A stretch of 59,829 nucleotides of DNA from assembly GCA_947066955.1 (NCBI GenBank), contig CAMTAF010000006.1, positions 1-59,829 of the forward strand. Reading direction: 5' to 3'. Source of the stretch: an uncultured Hungatella sp. Lineage in GTDB: Bacteria; Bacillota; Clostridia; Lachnospirales; Lachnospiraceae. Shown in pieces: positions 44,234-52,226 of the stretch (position 1 is the first letter of the stretch; the number at the start of each line of letters is the position of its first letter). The position numbers and the translations under genes are program-made. The notes beneath the pieces were generated by a model. That model was given only the letters and a program-made list of their open reading frames with translations. It ran no database searches and was not told the DNA's origin.

Positions 44234-45382
44234 TCACAGCAGAAATTCACTGAGCACGTAATTGCTGATGTCGATTCCAAAATCTGTGAGCCTGACAAAG
44301 GGGCTGTCTGCCTCGATCAGATGATTCTCCATAAGCTTTGTCAGCACATCCCCGTACACATTCCACATATTCACCCCGAACCGTTTGAGAAATTCGCTTC
44401 CCGACACTCCCCTCATCATCCTCAGCCCCAGAAACATGAACTCCTCCATCTTCTCCTTGTCCGTCAGTCGGAGGTGCCCCTGGTGGAGTCTGTCGTCAGA
44501 ATCCTCCTTCATCCGGATCCTGCAGTATTTCCCCAAGTCCTCCTCGTTGTGAAAACGGATTCCCCGGATATAGGAGGAGGATCCCAGCCCCAGCCCTAAG
44601 TACTCTGTGCCGGTCCAGTACCCGATATTGTGGCGGCACTCCCGCCCGGCCTTCGCGTAGTTGGAGATCTCATACCGCGAAAATCCCATGTCATGGAGGA
44701 TCTGTTTTGTGGCATAGTACATCTCCCTCTCCTCATCCTCATCAGGCAGAAGCTCCGGATGCCCGTGATACTGCTGATAAAAGGGTGTCCCTTCCTCTAT
44801 GGCCAGGCTGTAAGCGGAAATGTGCTCCGGTTTAAGCCTTCCCACCTTCTTCAGGGTGGACCTCCAGGAGGACAGAGTCTGTCCTGGGAGGGCCGACATC
44901 AGGTCAATGTTCACGTTGCCAAATCCCGCCTGCCTCACTCTCTGATAGGTCTTCAAAAACTCGTCATAGGTGTGGATCCGGCCCAGGTTTTTCAGCTCCA
45001 CGTCGTCAGCTGACTGGAGTCCGATGCTGATGCGGTTGATGCCCGACTCTTTCCAGGCCTTCAGCTTTTCCATGGTCACGGTCCCCGGGTTGGCTTCTAT
45101 GGTCACCTCCGCCCCCTCTTCCAGGTCAAAAACGCTTTTCACCTGTTCCATGATCTGGCAGATCTCCTTTGCCCCTAAGAGAGAAGGAGTGCCGCCTCCC
45201 AGATATACCGATGGAACCTGGTATTCCGGATAGTGGGCACTCTGGCAGGCGATCTCTTCAATCAACTGTTCCACATACCTCTGCTGCGCGCTGACTGCCG
45301 CCGGACCTGACAGGAAATCACAGTAGTCGCATTTTTTCGCGCAGAAAGGGATGTGGATATATAACTCCAGCTTTCTTCTCAA
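44234..45382 (-). CDS. hemW: Radical SAM heme chaperone HemW
   Basis: A 382-residue protein with CAKKCDYCDF near residue 14, then GGGTPSLLG and the HemW C-terminal domain. The cluster has the C-x3-C-x2-C spacing followed by Phe. HemW inserts heme; it was formerly called oxygen-independent coproporphyrinogen oxidase. It starts with TTG, with ACGAGGGAT upstream, four bases after lepA. Confidence 0.94.
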   Translation of the reverse strand: MRRKLELYIHIPFCAKKCDYCDFLSGPAAVSAQQRYVEQLIEEIACQSAHYPEYQVPSVYLGGGTPSLLGAKEICQIMEQVKSVFDLEEGAEVTIEANPGTVTMEKLKAWKESGINRISIGLQSADDVELKNLGRIHTYDEFLKTYQRVRQAGFGNVNIDLMSALPGQTLSSWRSTLKKVGRLKPEHISAYSLAIEEGTPFYQQYHGHPELLPDEDEEREMYYATKQILHDMGFSRYEISNYAKAGRECRHNIGYWTGTEYLGLGLGSSSYIRGIRFHNEEDLGKYCRIRMKEDSDDRLHQGHLRLTDKEKMEEFMFLGLRMMRGVSGSEFLKRFGVNMWNVYGDVLTKLMENHLIEADSPFVRLTDFGIDISNYVLSEFLL

Positions 45383-45385
45383 TCT

Positions 45386-47200
45386 TTATCCCTCGTCTAA
45401 CTTCAGTACACTCATAAATGCTTTCTGGGGGATCTCCACGCTGCCCACCTGGCGCATGCGCTTCTTTCCCTCTTTCTGTTTCTCCAAAAGTTTCTTCTTT
45501 CTGGTGATGTCGCCGCCGTAGCACTTGGCCAGCACGTCCTTCCTCATGGCCTTCACCGTCTCTCTGGCAATGATCTTGCCGCCCACTGCCGCCTGGATGG
45601 GGATCTCAAAGAGATGCCTGGGGATCTCCTCCTTCAGCTTCTCGCACATCTTTCTTCCCCTCTCATAGGCAGAGCTCCCGTGGACGATAAAGGACAGAGC
45701 GTCGATCTCCTCCTTGTTGATCAGGATGTCCAGCTTCACCAGCTCGGACCTCTCATAGCCCTTGATCTCATAGTCAAAGGAGGCATAGCCCCTGGACCGG
45801 GACTTCAGGGCGTCAAAAAAGTCGTAGATAATCTCATTTAAGGGCAGCTCATATTTCAGCAGGGCCCTGGTGGTCTCGATGTATTCCATCCCCAGGTACA
45901 CGCCCCGCCTCTCCTGGCACAGGGTCATGATGGCCCCCACAAACTCCGTGGTCACCATGATCTCCGCGCTGACAATAGGCTCCTCCATGTACTCGATCTC
46001 CGCCGGGTCCGGAAGGTTGGAGGGGTTGGTCAGCTCCATCATCTCCCCGTTCTTCTTGTGTATCCGGTACACCACGCCGGGGGCAGTGGTCACCAGATCT
46101 AAGTTGTACTCCCTCTCCAGGCGTTCCTCGATGATCTCTAAGTGCAGAAGGCCCAAAAAACCGCACCGAAAGCCAAAGCCCAGGGCAACGGAGGTCTCAG
46201 GCTCAAAAAACAGGGAGGCATCGTTGAGCTGCAGCTTCTCCAGGGCATCTCTCAGATCATTGTACTTGGCCCCGTCTGCCGGGTACAGGCCGCAGTACAC
46301 CATGGAGGTGACCTTCTTGTAGCCCGGGAGAGGCTGGTCGCAGGGGTTGTTCTTGTCGGTTATGGTGTCGCCCACCGCCGTGTCCTTCACATTCTTGATG
46401 CTGGCAGTGATATAGCCCACCATGCCGGCGCTCAGCTCCTCGCAGGGGATAAACTGGCCGGGGCCGAAATACCCTACCTCCACAACCTCCTCCTGGGCTC
46501 CCGTGGCCATCATCTGGATAACCGTCCCCTTTCTCACCGTCCCCTCTTTGATCCGGCAGAAGACAATGACACCCTTGTAGGAGTCATAGAGGGAGTCAAA
46601 AATAAGAGCCTTCAGCGGAGCATTGGGGTCTCCCTGGGGCGCCGGGATCTTCTTTACCACAGACTCCAGCACCTCCTCGATGTTGATCCCCGCCTTGGCC
46701 GAGATCCTGGGCGCATCGTGGGCTTCTAAGCCGATGACATCCTCGATCTCCGCAGCGACCCGGTCAGGCTCGGCGCTTGGCAGGTCGATCTTGTTGATCA
46801 CCGGGAACACGTCAAGGTCGTGGTCCAGGGCAAGGTACACGTTGGCCAGGGTCTGGGCCTCAATCCCCTGAGCGGCATCTACCACCAGGATAGCCCCGTC
46901 GCAGGCCGCCAGGCTCCTGGACACCTCATAGTTAAAGTCCACATGTCCCGGGGTATCGATCAGGTTGAAAATATATTCCTCCCCGTCCCGGGCTTTGTAG
47001 ATGATCCGCACGGTCTGGGCCTTGATGGTGATGCCCCTCTCCCGCTCCAAATCCATATTGTCCAGCACCTGGGACTGCATCTCCCTGCTGGTCAAGAGCC
47101 CGGTCATCTCGATGATCCTGTCCGCCAGTGTGGACTTGCCATGGTCGATGTGGGCGATAATGCAAAAATTCCGTATTTTATTCTGATCAACAGACGGCAT
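45386..47200 (-). CDS. lepA: Elongation factor 4 (LepA)
   Basis: A 604-residue translational GTPase. G1 [14 protein letters not shown], switch [27 protein letters not shown], and the LepA-specific C-terminal domain ending in [23 protein letters not shown]. It acts on stalled or back-translocating ribosomes and in ribosome biogenesis. Confidence 0.99.
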   Translation of the reverse strand: MPSVDQNKIRNFCIIAHIDHGKSTLADRIIEMTGLLTSREMQSQVLDNMDLERERGITIKAQTVRIIYKARDGEEYIFNLIDTPGHVDFNYEVSRSLAACDGAILVVDAAQGIEAQTLANVYLALDHDLDVFPVINKIDLPSAEPDRVAAEIEDVIGLEAHDAPRISAKAGINIEEVLESVVKKIPAPQGDPNAPLKALIFDSLYDSYKGVIVFCRIKEGTVRKGTVIQMMATGAQEEVVEVGYFGPGQFIPCEELSAGMVGYITASIKNVKDTAVGDTITDKNNPCDQPLPGYKKVTSMVYCGLYPADGAKYNDLRDALEKLQLNDASLFFEPETSVALGFGFRCGFLGLLHLEIIEERLEREYNLDLVTTAPGVVYRIHKKNGEMMELTNPSNLPDPAEIEYMEEPIVSAEIMVTTEFVGAIMTLCQERRGVYLGMEYIETTRALLKYELPLNEIIYDFFDALKSRSRGYASFDYEIKGYERSELVKLDILINKEEIDALSFIVHGSSAYERGRKMCEKLKEEIPRHLFEIPIQAAVGGKIIARETVKAMRKDVLAKCYGGDITRKKKLLEKQKEGKKRMRQVGSVEIPQKAFMSVLKLDEG

Positions 47201-47241
47201 ATGTTTTTTGTATCCTTTCCTGAAATAGTAAAATTATTTGG

Positions 47242-47270
47242 ATGATACCACCTTTTTTCTCTGGTTGCAA
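47242..47270 (-). promoter_or_regulatory. Promoter of lepA-hemW
   Basis: Minus strand TTGCAA (47265-47270), 17-base spacer, TATCAT (47242-47247), about 40 bases before the lepA start. Confidence 0.65.
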
Positions 47271-47364
47271 CCTGTTTTGCCGCAGCACCCATGGGATCGT
47301 CCCGCCGCCGCGCCCCCTACTGCCCCATCCGGCAGCCTTCCCTCGGGCAGCTGCATCCAATCCC

Positions 47365-48705
47365 TCAGCCCGGGTCCAGCACCATGTCCAGAAGCTCTGC
47401 CAGGGGCTCCATGGCGTTTCTCGCCTCCTCATAGGTGTTGGTCTGGGCCCCCACCTCAATGAGGGCGGAGCGGGGCCGCAGATGCAGGTTATACCGAAAT
47501 CCTTTCAGGTATATTTTTCTTGTGAATCCGGGAAAATAGGCCGCCGCATCCAGCTGCATCTGAAGGCTGAAAGCCAGATTCTGCTCCTTATAAGGATTGG
47601 GGAGATACTCGATAGGGCCCTCCGGCGTCTGGCTCATGCCATTAAAAAACATAATGGGCGCCGTGGGCTTCCCGTTGACCTCTGATACCATATGTAGATC
47701 TTCCCTCACCCCATCCCTGTGGACATCCAGGATGACCTGGATGGACGGATTCTGCTGGAGAATCTCCGTGATTCCTTTGAGGGCATAGTCGTAGGCCTTG
47801 CTCCTGTCCAGCTCCCCTCCGATCAGGTCGTATACCTGGGTATTGTGAATCACATTGTAGCCCTTGGCCTCAAGAAGCTCTGTCAAGTAATCTCCGATCC
47901 CCACCACTGTGGCCTTTGGATTGTCCGGCCCGTAGTCGGCAAAGGTCTCCTGGGAGTGGGTGTGATAGATGAGGATCTGGGGATTTTCCGGGTCCTTCTC
48001 CAGGGACAAATCCTCCCCCAGAAGCTTTTTTGCCTCCATCTCCTCCCGGCCTGCGGTGGTGGAGGAATGGACGCTGAAAAAATGTTTCATGAGAAAATCA
48101 TAGTCTGCCAGCTGCTCTAACACATAGCTGGTTCCCACAACCGCCCTGTCCCCTGCCGTATGATGGGCTAAAGTCCCCTGGGGCAGACCGCCGACAGGGG
48201 ATATTCCCGGCTCCTCCCCGGCCCCTGCCTCCCCGTTGTCCGCCTCTGCCAGCCCCGTCACTTCCCCTGCAAGATCTGCCTTGTCCGTGCCTGTCTCCTC
48301 GTCGCCGCCAAATATGAGAAAAGAAGACTCCGCCACTCTCTGGCTCTCCAGATACCCTGCAAAGGATGGGTCTAAGTCTCCTGGACCCCTTTCCGCCTGC
48401 CGCCTTTCCATGCCGAACCGGAGGCGCGGATCAGCATTTTTAATCCACCCTGCCAGGCCTCCTGCCGCTTCCTCCTGGTTTTGCTGCCTGTACTGCTCGT
48501 AAGCGGCTCCCGGGTAGCTGCGCCTGAGGGCAACGCCAAAACCTTCCCTGAGAATCTCGCTGCCCAACTCCTTAAGCTTTTCCTCTGCCCGCTCCCCGCC
48601 AGGCCCGCCCTCATACCTTCCTGCCAGTGCAAGGATCAGAGCTCCGCCTGCCGCTGCCATTGTTATCCTCAGTACATGATCCATGTTGTGACGAAACCGT
48701 CCCAT
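47365..48705 (-). CDS. spoIIP: Stage II sporulation protein P
   Basis: A 446-residue membrane-anchored amidase/endopeptidase with SpoIID for engulfment. N-terminal helix ITMAAAGGALILALAG, a variable linker to about 235, then the catalytic domain: ILIYHTHSQETFADYG near 240, GGELDRSKAYDYAL and VILDVHRDGV near 335. It is followed by the lepA promoter and preceded by gpr. Confidence 0.94.
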   Translation of the reverse strand: MGRFRHNMDHVLRITMAAAGGALILALAGRYEGGPGGERAEEKLKELGSEILREGFGVALRRSYPGAAYEQYRQQNQEEAAGGLAGWIKNADPRLRFGMERRQAERGPGDLDPSFAGYLESQRVAESSFLIFGGDEETGTDKADLAGEVTGLAEADNGEAGAGEEPGISPVGGLPQGTLAHHTAGDRAVVGTSYVLEQLADYDFLMKHFFSVHSSTTAGREEMEAKKLLGEDLSLEKDPENPQILIYHTHSQETFADYGPDNPKATVVGIGDYLTELLEAKGYNVIHNTQVYDLIGGELDRSKAYDYALKGITEILQQNPSIQVILDVHRDGVREDLHMVSEVNGKPTAPIMFFNGMSQTPEGPIEYLPNPYKEQNLAFSLQMQLDAAAYFPGFTRKIYLKGFRYNLHLRPRSALIEVGAQTNTYEEARNAMEPLAELLDMVLDPG

Positions 48706-48763
48706 GATCCCGTGTCTCCCTGCAGGACTCTTTTTATATCATATGAAAATGTTCCCGGTTTTA

Positions 48764-49735
48764 TCAGTCTCCCCTGGAACGTGCCGGCAAAAACGCCATA
48801 TGGATCCCTTCGGAAATCGTATAGCTTAGCTGCTTCACCGTCTGGTCAATGTCCGGCGGCGTCACATAAAGGCTCCCAAACTCAGGCTCCAAAAGCTCGC
48901 AGATCAGCTGGTACTGCTCATCCGGGCTCAGCTGCTTCAAAAAATCCCCCATCTCATGAGTCTGGGAATAGCTGTCTAAGGTTCCGGTGAGCGCGGAGAT
49001 CGTATCATGAACAATCGCAGCCGCCCCCACCACAGTGGGAACTCCAATGGCCAGCACCGGGATCCCAAGACTGTCCATGGTAAGGCTGTGCCTGTGATTG
49101 CCCACCCCGGAGCCTGGATGGATCCCTGTATCCGTAAGCTGGATGGTGGTTCCAAGCCTGCGTATGCTCCGCGCCGCCAGGGCATCCACGGCGATAAGAA
49201 GGTCCGGTCTCGTCTCATGGATGATTCCCTTTAAAATCTCCGCTGTCTCCATCCCCGTCTGCGCCATGACCCCCGGCACAATGCCGCTTAAGACCACACA
49301 ATCCCCCTCTGCCATATTTCTGTTTACGTGAAGATTTCCAAGAACCTTGGGCCCCAGGGCGTCGGGAGTCACCGAAGGGTTGCCAAGCCCAACTGCCAGC
49401 ACATGAAGCTCCTTCCTGTCAGACAGCTTTCCCTGCTTTCTCAGTTCCTTCACCATGCGCTTTAACTGGGCAGATAATTCTCCTGATACTTCCCTGTGAT
49501 AATCTTCATCTCCCTTTGCCAGTGCCTTTGCTTCCATGGTGATATAGACCCCTTTGGGCTTTCCCATGGCCCGGGCCCCCTGTTCGTCCAGGATCGCCAC
49601 CTCTGTCATCTTGATCTTGCTGAATGCCCTGCGCCACTCCCGCAGGGTCACCCCTGTCACTTCCCCGCCATTGCCGGGAAAGCTCTCCTTCTCCTCTACC
49701 GCCAGGTCTGTCCGAATATCAAACATCCTTTCCAT
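48764..49735 (-). CDS. gpr: Germination protease GPR
   Basis: A 323-residue spore protease that degrades small acid-soluble proteins at germination. N-terminal FDIRTDLAVEE is the pro-region and cleavage site; the domain has VGLGNPSVTPDALGPKV near 120, DALAARS and DTGIHPGSGVGNHR. The conserved aspartates are in DALGP and DALAARS. GAGGAGG before ATG. Confidence 0.96.
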   Translation of the reverse strand: MERMFDIRTDLAVEEKESFPGNGGEVTGVTLREWRRAFSKIKMTEVAILDEQGARAMGKPKGVYITMEAKALAKGDEDYHREVSGELSAQLKRMVKELRKQGKLSDRKELHVLAVGLGNPSVTPDALGPKVLGNLHVNRNMAEGDCVVLSGIVPGVMAQTGMETAEILKGIIHETRPDLLIAVDALAARSIRRLGTTIQLTDTGIHPGSGVGNHRHSLTMDSLGIPVLAIGVPTVVGAAAIVHDTISALTGTLDSYSQTHEMGDFLKQLSPDEQYQLICELLEPEFGSLYVTPPDIDQTVKQLSYTISEGIHMAFLPARSRGD

Positions 49736-49793
49736 CCTGCCTCCTCAGCTTCTATTATAGTTACATTTTGTACAAAAAATCGGGAAATATGTA

Positions 49794-49822
49794 TTGACAT
49801 TCCTTTCCTAATTAGATAGAAT
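49794..49822 (+). promoter_or_regulatory. Promoter of rpsT
   Basis: TTGACA (49794-49799), 17-base spacer, TAGAAT (49817-49822); about 95 bases of leader follow before the start. Confidence 0.85.
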
Positions 49823-49918
49823 AGTAAAGCATGTTTACATTAAAACTGTCCGTGTCCAGACTTTGATGCAAACCAAAGAATCTTAGAATAATCATTAATT
49901 TTATGGGAGGTGCCCAGA

Positions 49919-50182
49919 GTGGCTAACATTAAATCAGCTAAAAAGAGAATTTTAGTTACCGAGACCAAAACTGCCAGAAACAAGGCCATCAGATCCAAGG
50001 TGAAAACTTCTATAAAGAAAGTTGAGGCTGCTGTTGCTGCCGGTGACAAGGCTGCTGCACAGGCATGCTTAGTAAGCGCAACTTCTGAGATCGACAAAGC
50101 CTGCACAAAAGGCGTATACCACAAGAATAACGCTTCCAGAAAAGTGGCCCGTCTCAGCAAGGCTGTAAGCGGGATGGCGTAA
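49919..50182 (+). CDS. rpsT: Ribosomal protein S20
   Basis: An 87-residue small-subunit protein, MANIKSAKKRILVTETKTARNKAIRSKVKT. It starts with GTG at 49919; GGGAGG lies eight bases upstream, and S20 proteins begin at this point. The GTG at 49910 is inside that site. The UTG/GTG start is typical of S20 autoregulation. Confidence 0.98.
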   Translation: MANIKSAKKRILVTETKTARNKAIRSKVKTSIKKVEAAVAAGDKAAAQACLVSATSEIDKACTKGVYHKNNASRKVARLSKAVSGMA

Positions 50183-50209
50183 TCTGTTTTTTATCTATAT
50201 GATTTTATG

Positions 50210-50256
50210 AGACCCCCTAAGCCGTAGGTGTGACGGTTTTGGAGGTCTTTTTTACG
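50210..50256. terminator. Terminator after rpsT
   Basis: AGACCcCC pairs with GGaGGTCT, and AAGCCGT with ACGGTTT (one G-T pair) inside; six T follow on the plus strand. Confidence 0.9.
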
Positions 50257-50293
50257 CACACGGCCCGGCAGGGGAAACTCCTCACCTGCCGGA
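50253..50293 (-). repeat. TAP element, copy 8 (minimal)
   Basis: Minus strand: first hairpin CCGGCAGG with CCTGCCGG directly followed by GCCGTGTGCGTAAAAA. The large stem is absent. It fits exactly between the holA stop and the rpsT terminator. Confidence 0.75.
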
Positions 50294-50294
50294 T

Positions 50295-51275
50295 TCATGT
50301 CCTGTATTGTTTTGTGATCAGGAGTTCCACTGCCAGCCGCTCCCCCAGCCTTCCGGTCTTTACCGCCTCCTCGCAGTCCACGCACAGATCCACGCAGGAC
50401 AAGATCTGTTCTCTGGTAAATGACCTGGCCTGAGGCATCAGCTTTCCCACCACAAAGGGCTGCAGCTTTAAGCTGGAGGCCACCACGCCCCTGTCCATGC
50501 CCTGAGCCATCAGCTCCTTCACCTGCAGCACCTGGTTAAACTGCCTGGCGATGAGAAACAGGATCCTCATGGGCGGCTCCTTGAGGGTCAGCAGATCCTC
50601 ATACAGATCCATGGCTGCCCGCGTCTTCCCGTTTACGATGGCTGCCACCATGTCAAAAATCTTGTTTGTCACCCGGTTGGTACAGATCTCTTCCACATCC
50701 TGGTCCGTGATCACATCCCTCCCCAGGGTGTAGCTGATCAGCTTCTCCAGCTCCATGCGGATATTCTCCATATCATCCCCTGTCTTGCTGAGAAACAGCT
50801 CCATGGTCCGCCCCGTAATCTTTTTTCCCTCCTTTGCCAGGATCCCCCCTGCCCAGGAGGACAGCTGCCTCACATCCTGCCTGTCAAGCTCCGCGCAGTA
50901 CCCTGACTCCTTCACCTTCTTGTACAGCCGGCTCCTTTTATCCACCTCGGACTCAACGAACAGCAGACAGGAGGTGTCTGGCATCTGAGGCAGGTATTCC
51001 ACCAGAGCCTCTGCCCCGGACCCCTTAAACAGGCCGCTGTCCTCTATGAGGATCAGGCGCCTCTCCCCGAAAAAAGGCATGGTGTCCGCCAGGCTGATGA
51101 TCTCCTTGAGATCCACCCCCCTGCCCTCAAACTGGTGAAAATTCATGGTATCATCCCCCGTCATGGCCTCCTTCAGCCGGTTCTTGTAGCTTTTTTTTAA
51201 AAATGCCTCCTCACCGAAGAGCAGGTACACTGGCTTAAACTTCCTGTCCTTTATATCCTGGTTCAATACTTTCAT
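50295..51275 (-). CDS. holA: DNA polymerase III subunit delta
   Basis: A 326-residue clamp-loader subunit: KPVYLLFGEEAFLKKSYKNRLKEA at the start, then the AAA-like part with EDSGLFKGSG and the helical domain RILFLIARQFNQVLQVKEL. It binds and opens the sliding clamp. It overlaps the alkyltransferase-like gene by four bases. Confidence 0.95.
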   Translation of the reverse strand: MKVLNQDIKDRKFKPVYLLFGEEAFLKKSYKNRLKEAMTGDDTMNFHQFEGRGVDLKEIISLADTMPFFGERRLILIEDSGLFKGSGAEALVEYLPQMPDTSCLLFVESEVDKRSRLYKKVKESGYCAELDRQDVRQLSSWAGGILAKEGKKITGRTMELFLSKTGDDMENIRMELEKLISYTLGRDVITDQDVEEICTNRVTNKIFDMVAAIVNGKTRAAMDLYEDLLTLKEPPMRILFLIARQFNQVLQVKELMAQGMDRGVVASSLKLQPFVVGKLMPQARSFTREQILSCVDLCVDCEEAVKTGRLGERLAVELLITKQYRT

Positions 51276-51640
51276 CCATCTTCCTCCGCCTGGTCAAAAA
51301 GCTGTGCCAGATAGACGGCATCTTCCATTGTGTTCCTCCAGCCATAGATTTTTAAATCCACTTTCCACCCCTCCTTTGTCCACAGAACTCTCACTCCCTC
51401 TTCCTCCAAAAGGATTTTCTGCATGTCAAAGGTCTCAAAATAAGAGGCTCCGCTGAGGATTCCCCTGGAATTCACCACCTTGTAGGCCGGCACGTTACCT
51501 GCAAGCCCCTGCCGCAGGCAGTAACCCACCTGCCTGGAATTCTTCGGTTTCCCGCACAGCAGGGCGATCTGGCCGTAGGTGGCCACCCTGCCCCGGGGAA
51601 TCCCCCGGCACACAATTCCTATGCGTCTGTAGATATCCAT
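51272..51640 (-). CDS. Alkyltransferase-like protein (MGMT fold without active cysteine)
   Basis: A 122-residue protein of the O6-methylguanine-DNA methyltransferase DNA-binding domain: IPRGRVATYGQIALLCGKPKNSRQVGYCL. The active PCHRV is replaced by PAYKVV (near residue 66), so it cannot accept an alkyl group. Atl1-like proteins bind alkylated guanine and pass it to nucleotide excision repair; they usually have W in place of C, here it is Ala. I start at 51640, with GGGGAG nine bases upstream. Confidence 0.88.
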   Translation of the reverse strand: MDIYRRIGIVCRGIPRGRVATYGQIALLCGKPKNSRQVGYCLRQGLAGNVPAYKVVNSRGILSGASYFETFDMQKILLEEEGVRVLWTKEGWKVDLKIYGWRNTMEDAVYLAQLFDQAEEDG

Positions 51641-51683
51641 AATTGTTTCTCCCCGCACCTGGTTTACTCAACCTATTTTACTT

Positions 51684-52103
51684 TCAAATGTAAATAGAAG
51701 ACGACAGCCGGTCCGCCCACCTCTCCGTGTAAAACCAGGAGTAGGGGATATTTTTCTCCCTCCTCAGCCGTCTGCACCACTCAAGCCTTTCCCACAGGAG
51801 CGACGGAAGGCCGATAGCCGCCAGATACAGAGGCCCCAGCAGCAGGGACTGCCGCGTATGGCCGTATTCGTGGGCCGCCATCTTGCAGCACCACTCGTCC
51901 TCCCCGTCAGGAGTAAAGATGAACAGGCCCAGGGAGATTCCTCCCTCAAGATCCCATCTGGTGCGCACCACGCCTCTGTACCACTCATGGGGCGCCCGGA
52001 TATAACGCAAAAACAGCACAAACCCAAGAAAGGTCTGGGGGATTCCCCACGTGCACTGGATTGCCGCAAAGATCATCTGCCCCACAGATTTCGTTTTCTC
52101 CAT
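51684..52103 (-). CDS. Small membrane protein with HExxH motif
   Basis: A 139-residue protein. N-terminal helix FGFVLFLRYI-like segment near 25, a domain with DEWCCKMAAHEYGHTRQSLLLGPLYLAAIGLPSLL, in which HEYGH (near 78) starts a membrane helix. This is the pattern of zinc metalloproteases, but the protein is very short, and a third ligand (Glu or His) is only possibly in WYTERWAD. Its ribosome site AGGGGGA lies inside TAP copy 7, five bases before ATG. Confidence 0.7.
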   Translation of the reverse strand: MEKTKSVGQMIFAAIQCTWGIPQTFLGFVLFLRYIRAPHEWYRGVVRTRWDLEGGISLGLFIFTPDGEDEWCCKMAAHEYGHTRQSLLLGPLYLAAIGLPSLLWERLEWCRRLRREKNIPYSWFYTERWADRLSSSIYI

Positions 52104-52104
52104 G

Positions 52105-52174
52105 TTTCCCCCTACTCGCCCCGCCGGGCCCCCGGTCAGCTCTGCTGACAGACTTCTTCTCGGGACCCGTGTGC
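52105..52174 (+). repeat. TAP element, copy 7
   Basis: TTTCCCCCTACTCG, linker CCCCGCC, outer arms GGGCCCCCG and CGGGACCC (one mismatch), inner hairpin GTCAGC-tct-GCTGAC, strand AGACTTCTTCT, right end CGTGTGCAAAAAA joined to the terminator. The first hairpin is lost into the neighbouring gene. Confidence 0.88.
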
Positions 52175-52210
52175 AAAAAAGGGCCATGACTTTCCTGCCA
52201 TGGTCCTTTT
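52175..52210 (-). terminator. Terminator after the duplicated lipoprotein gene
   Basis: Minus strand GGACCATG pairs with CATGGCCC (one G-T pair), extended by A-T pairs, followed by TTTTTTGC. Confidence 0.85.
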
Positions 52211-52226
52211 CCTTTCAGCCGCTCTC

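Noticed and set aside
47299..47330. TAP-like GCCGCCGCGCCCCCTAC near lepA
   Set aside because: The words occur in the wrong order, with no paired arms or right end; chance in a GC-rich spacer.
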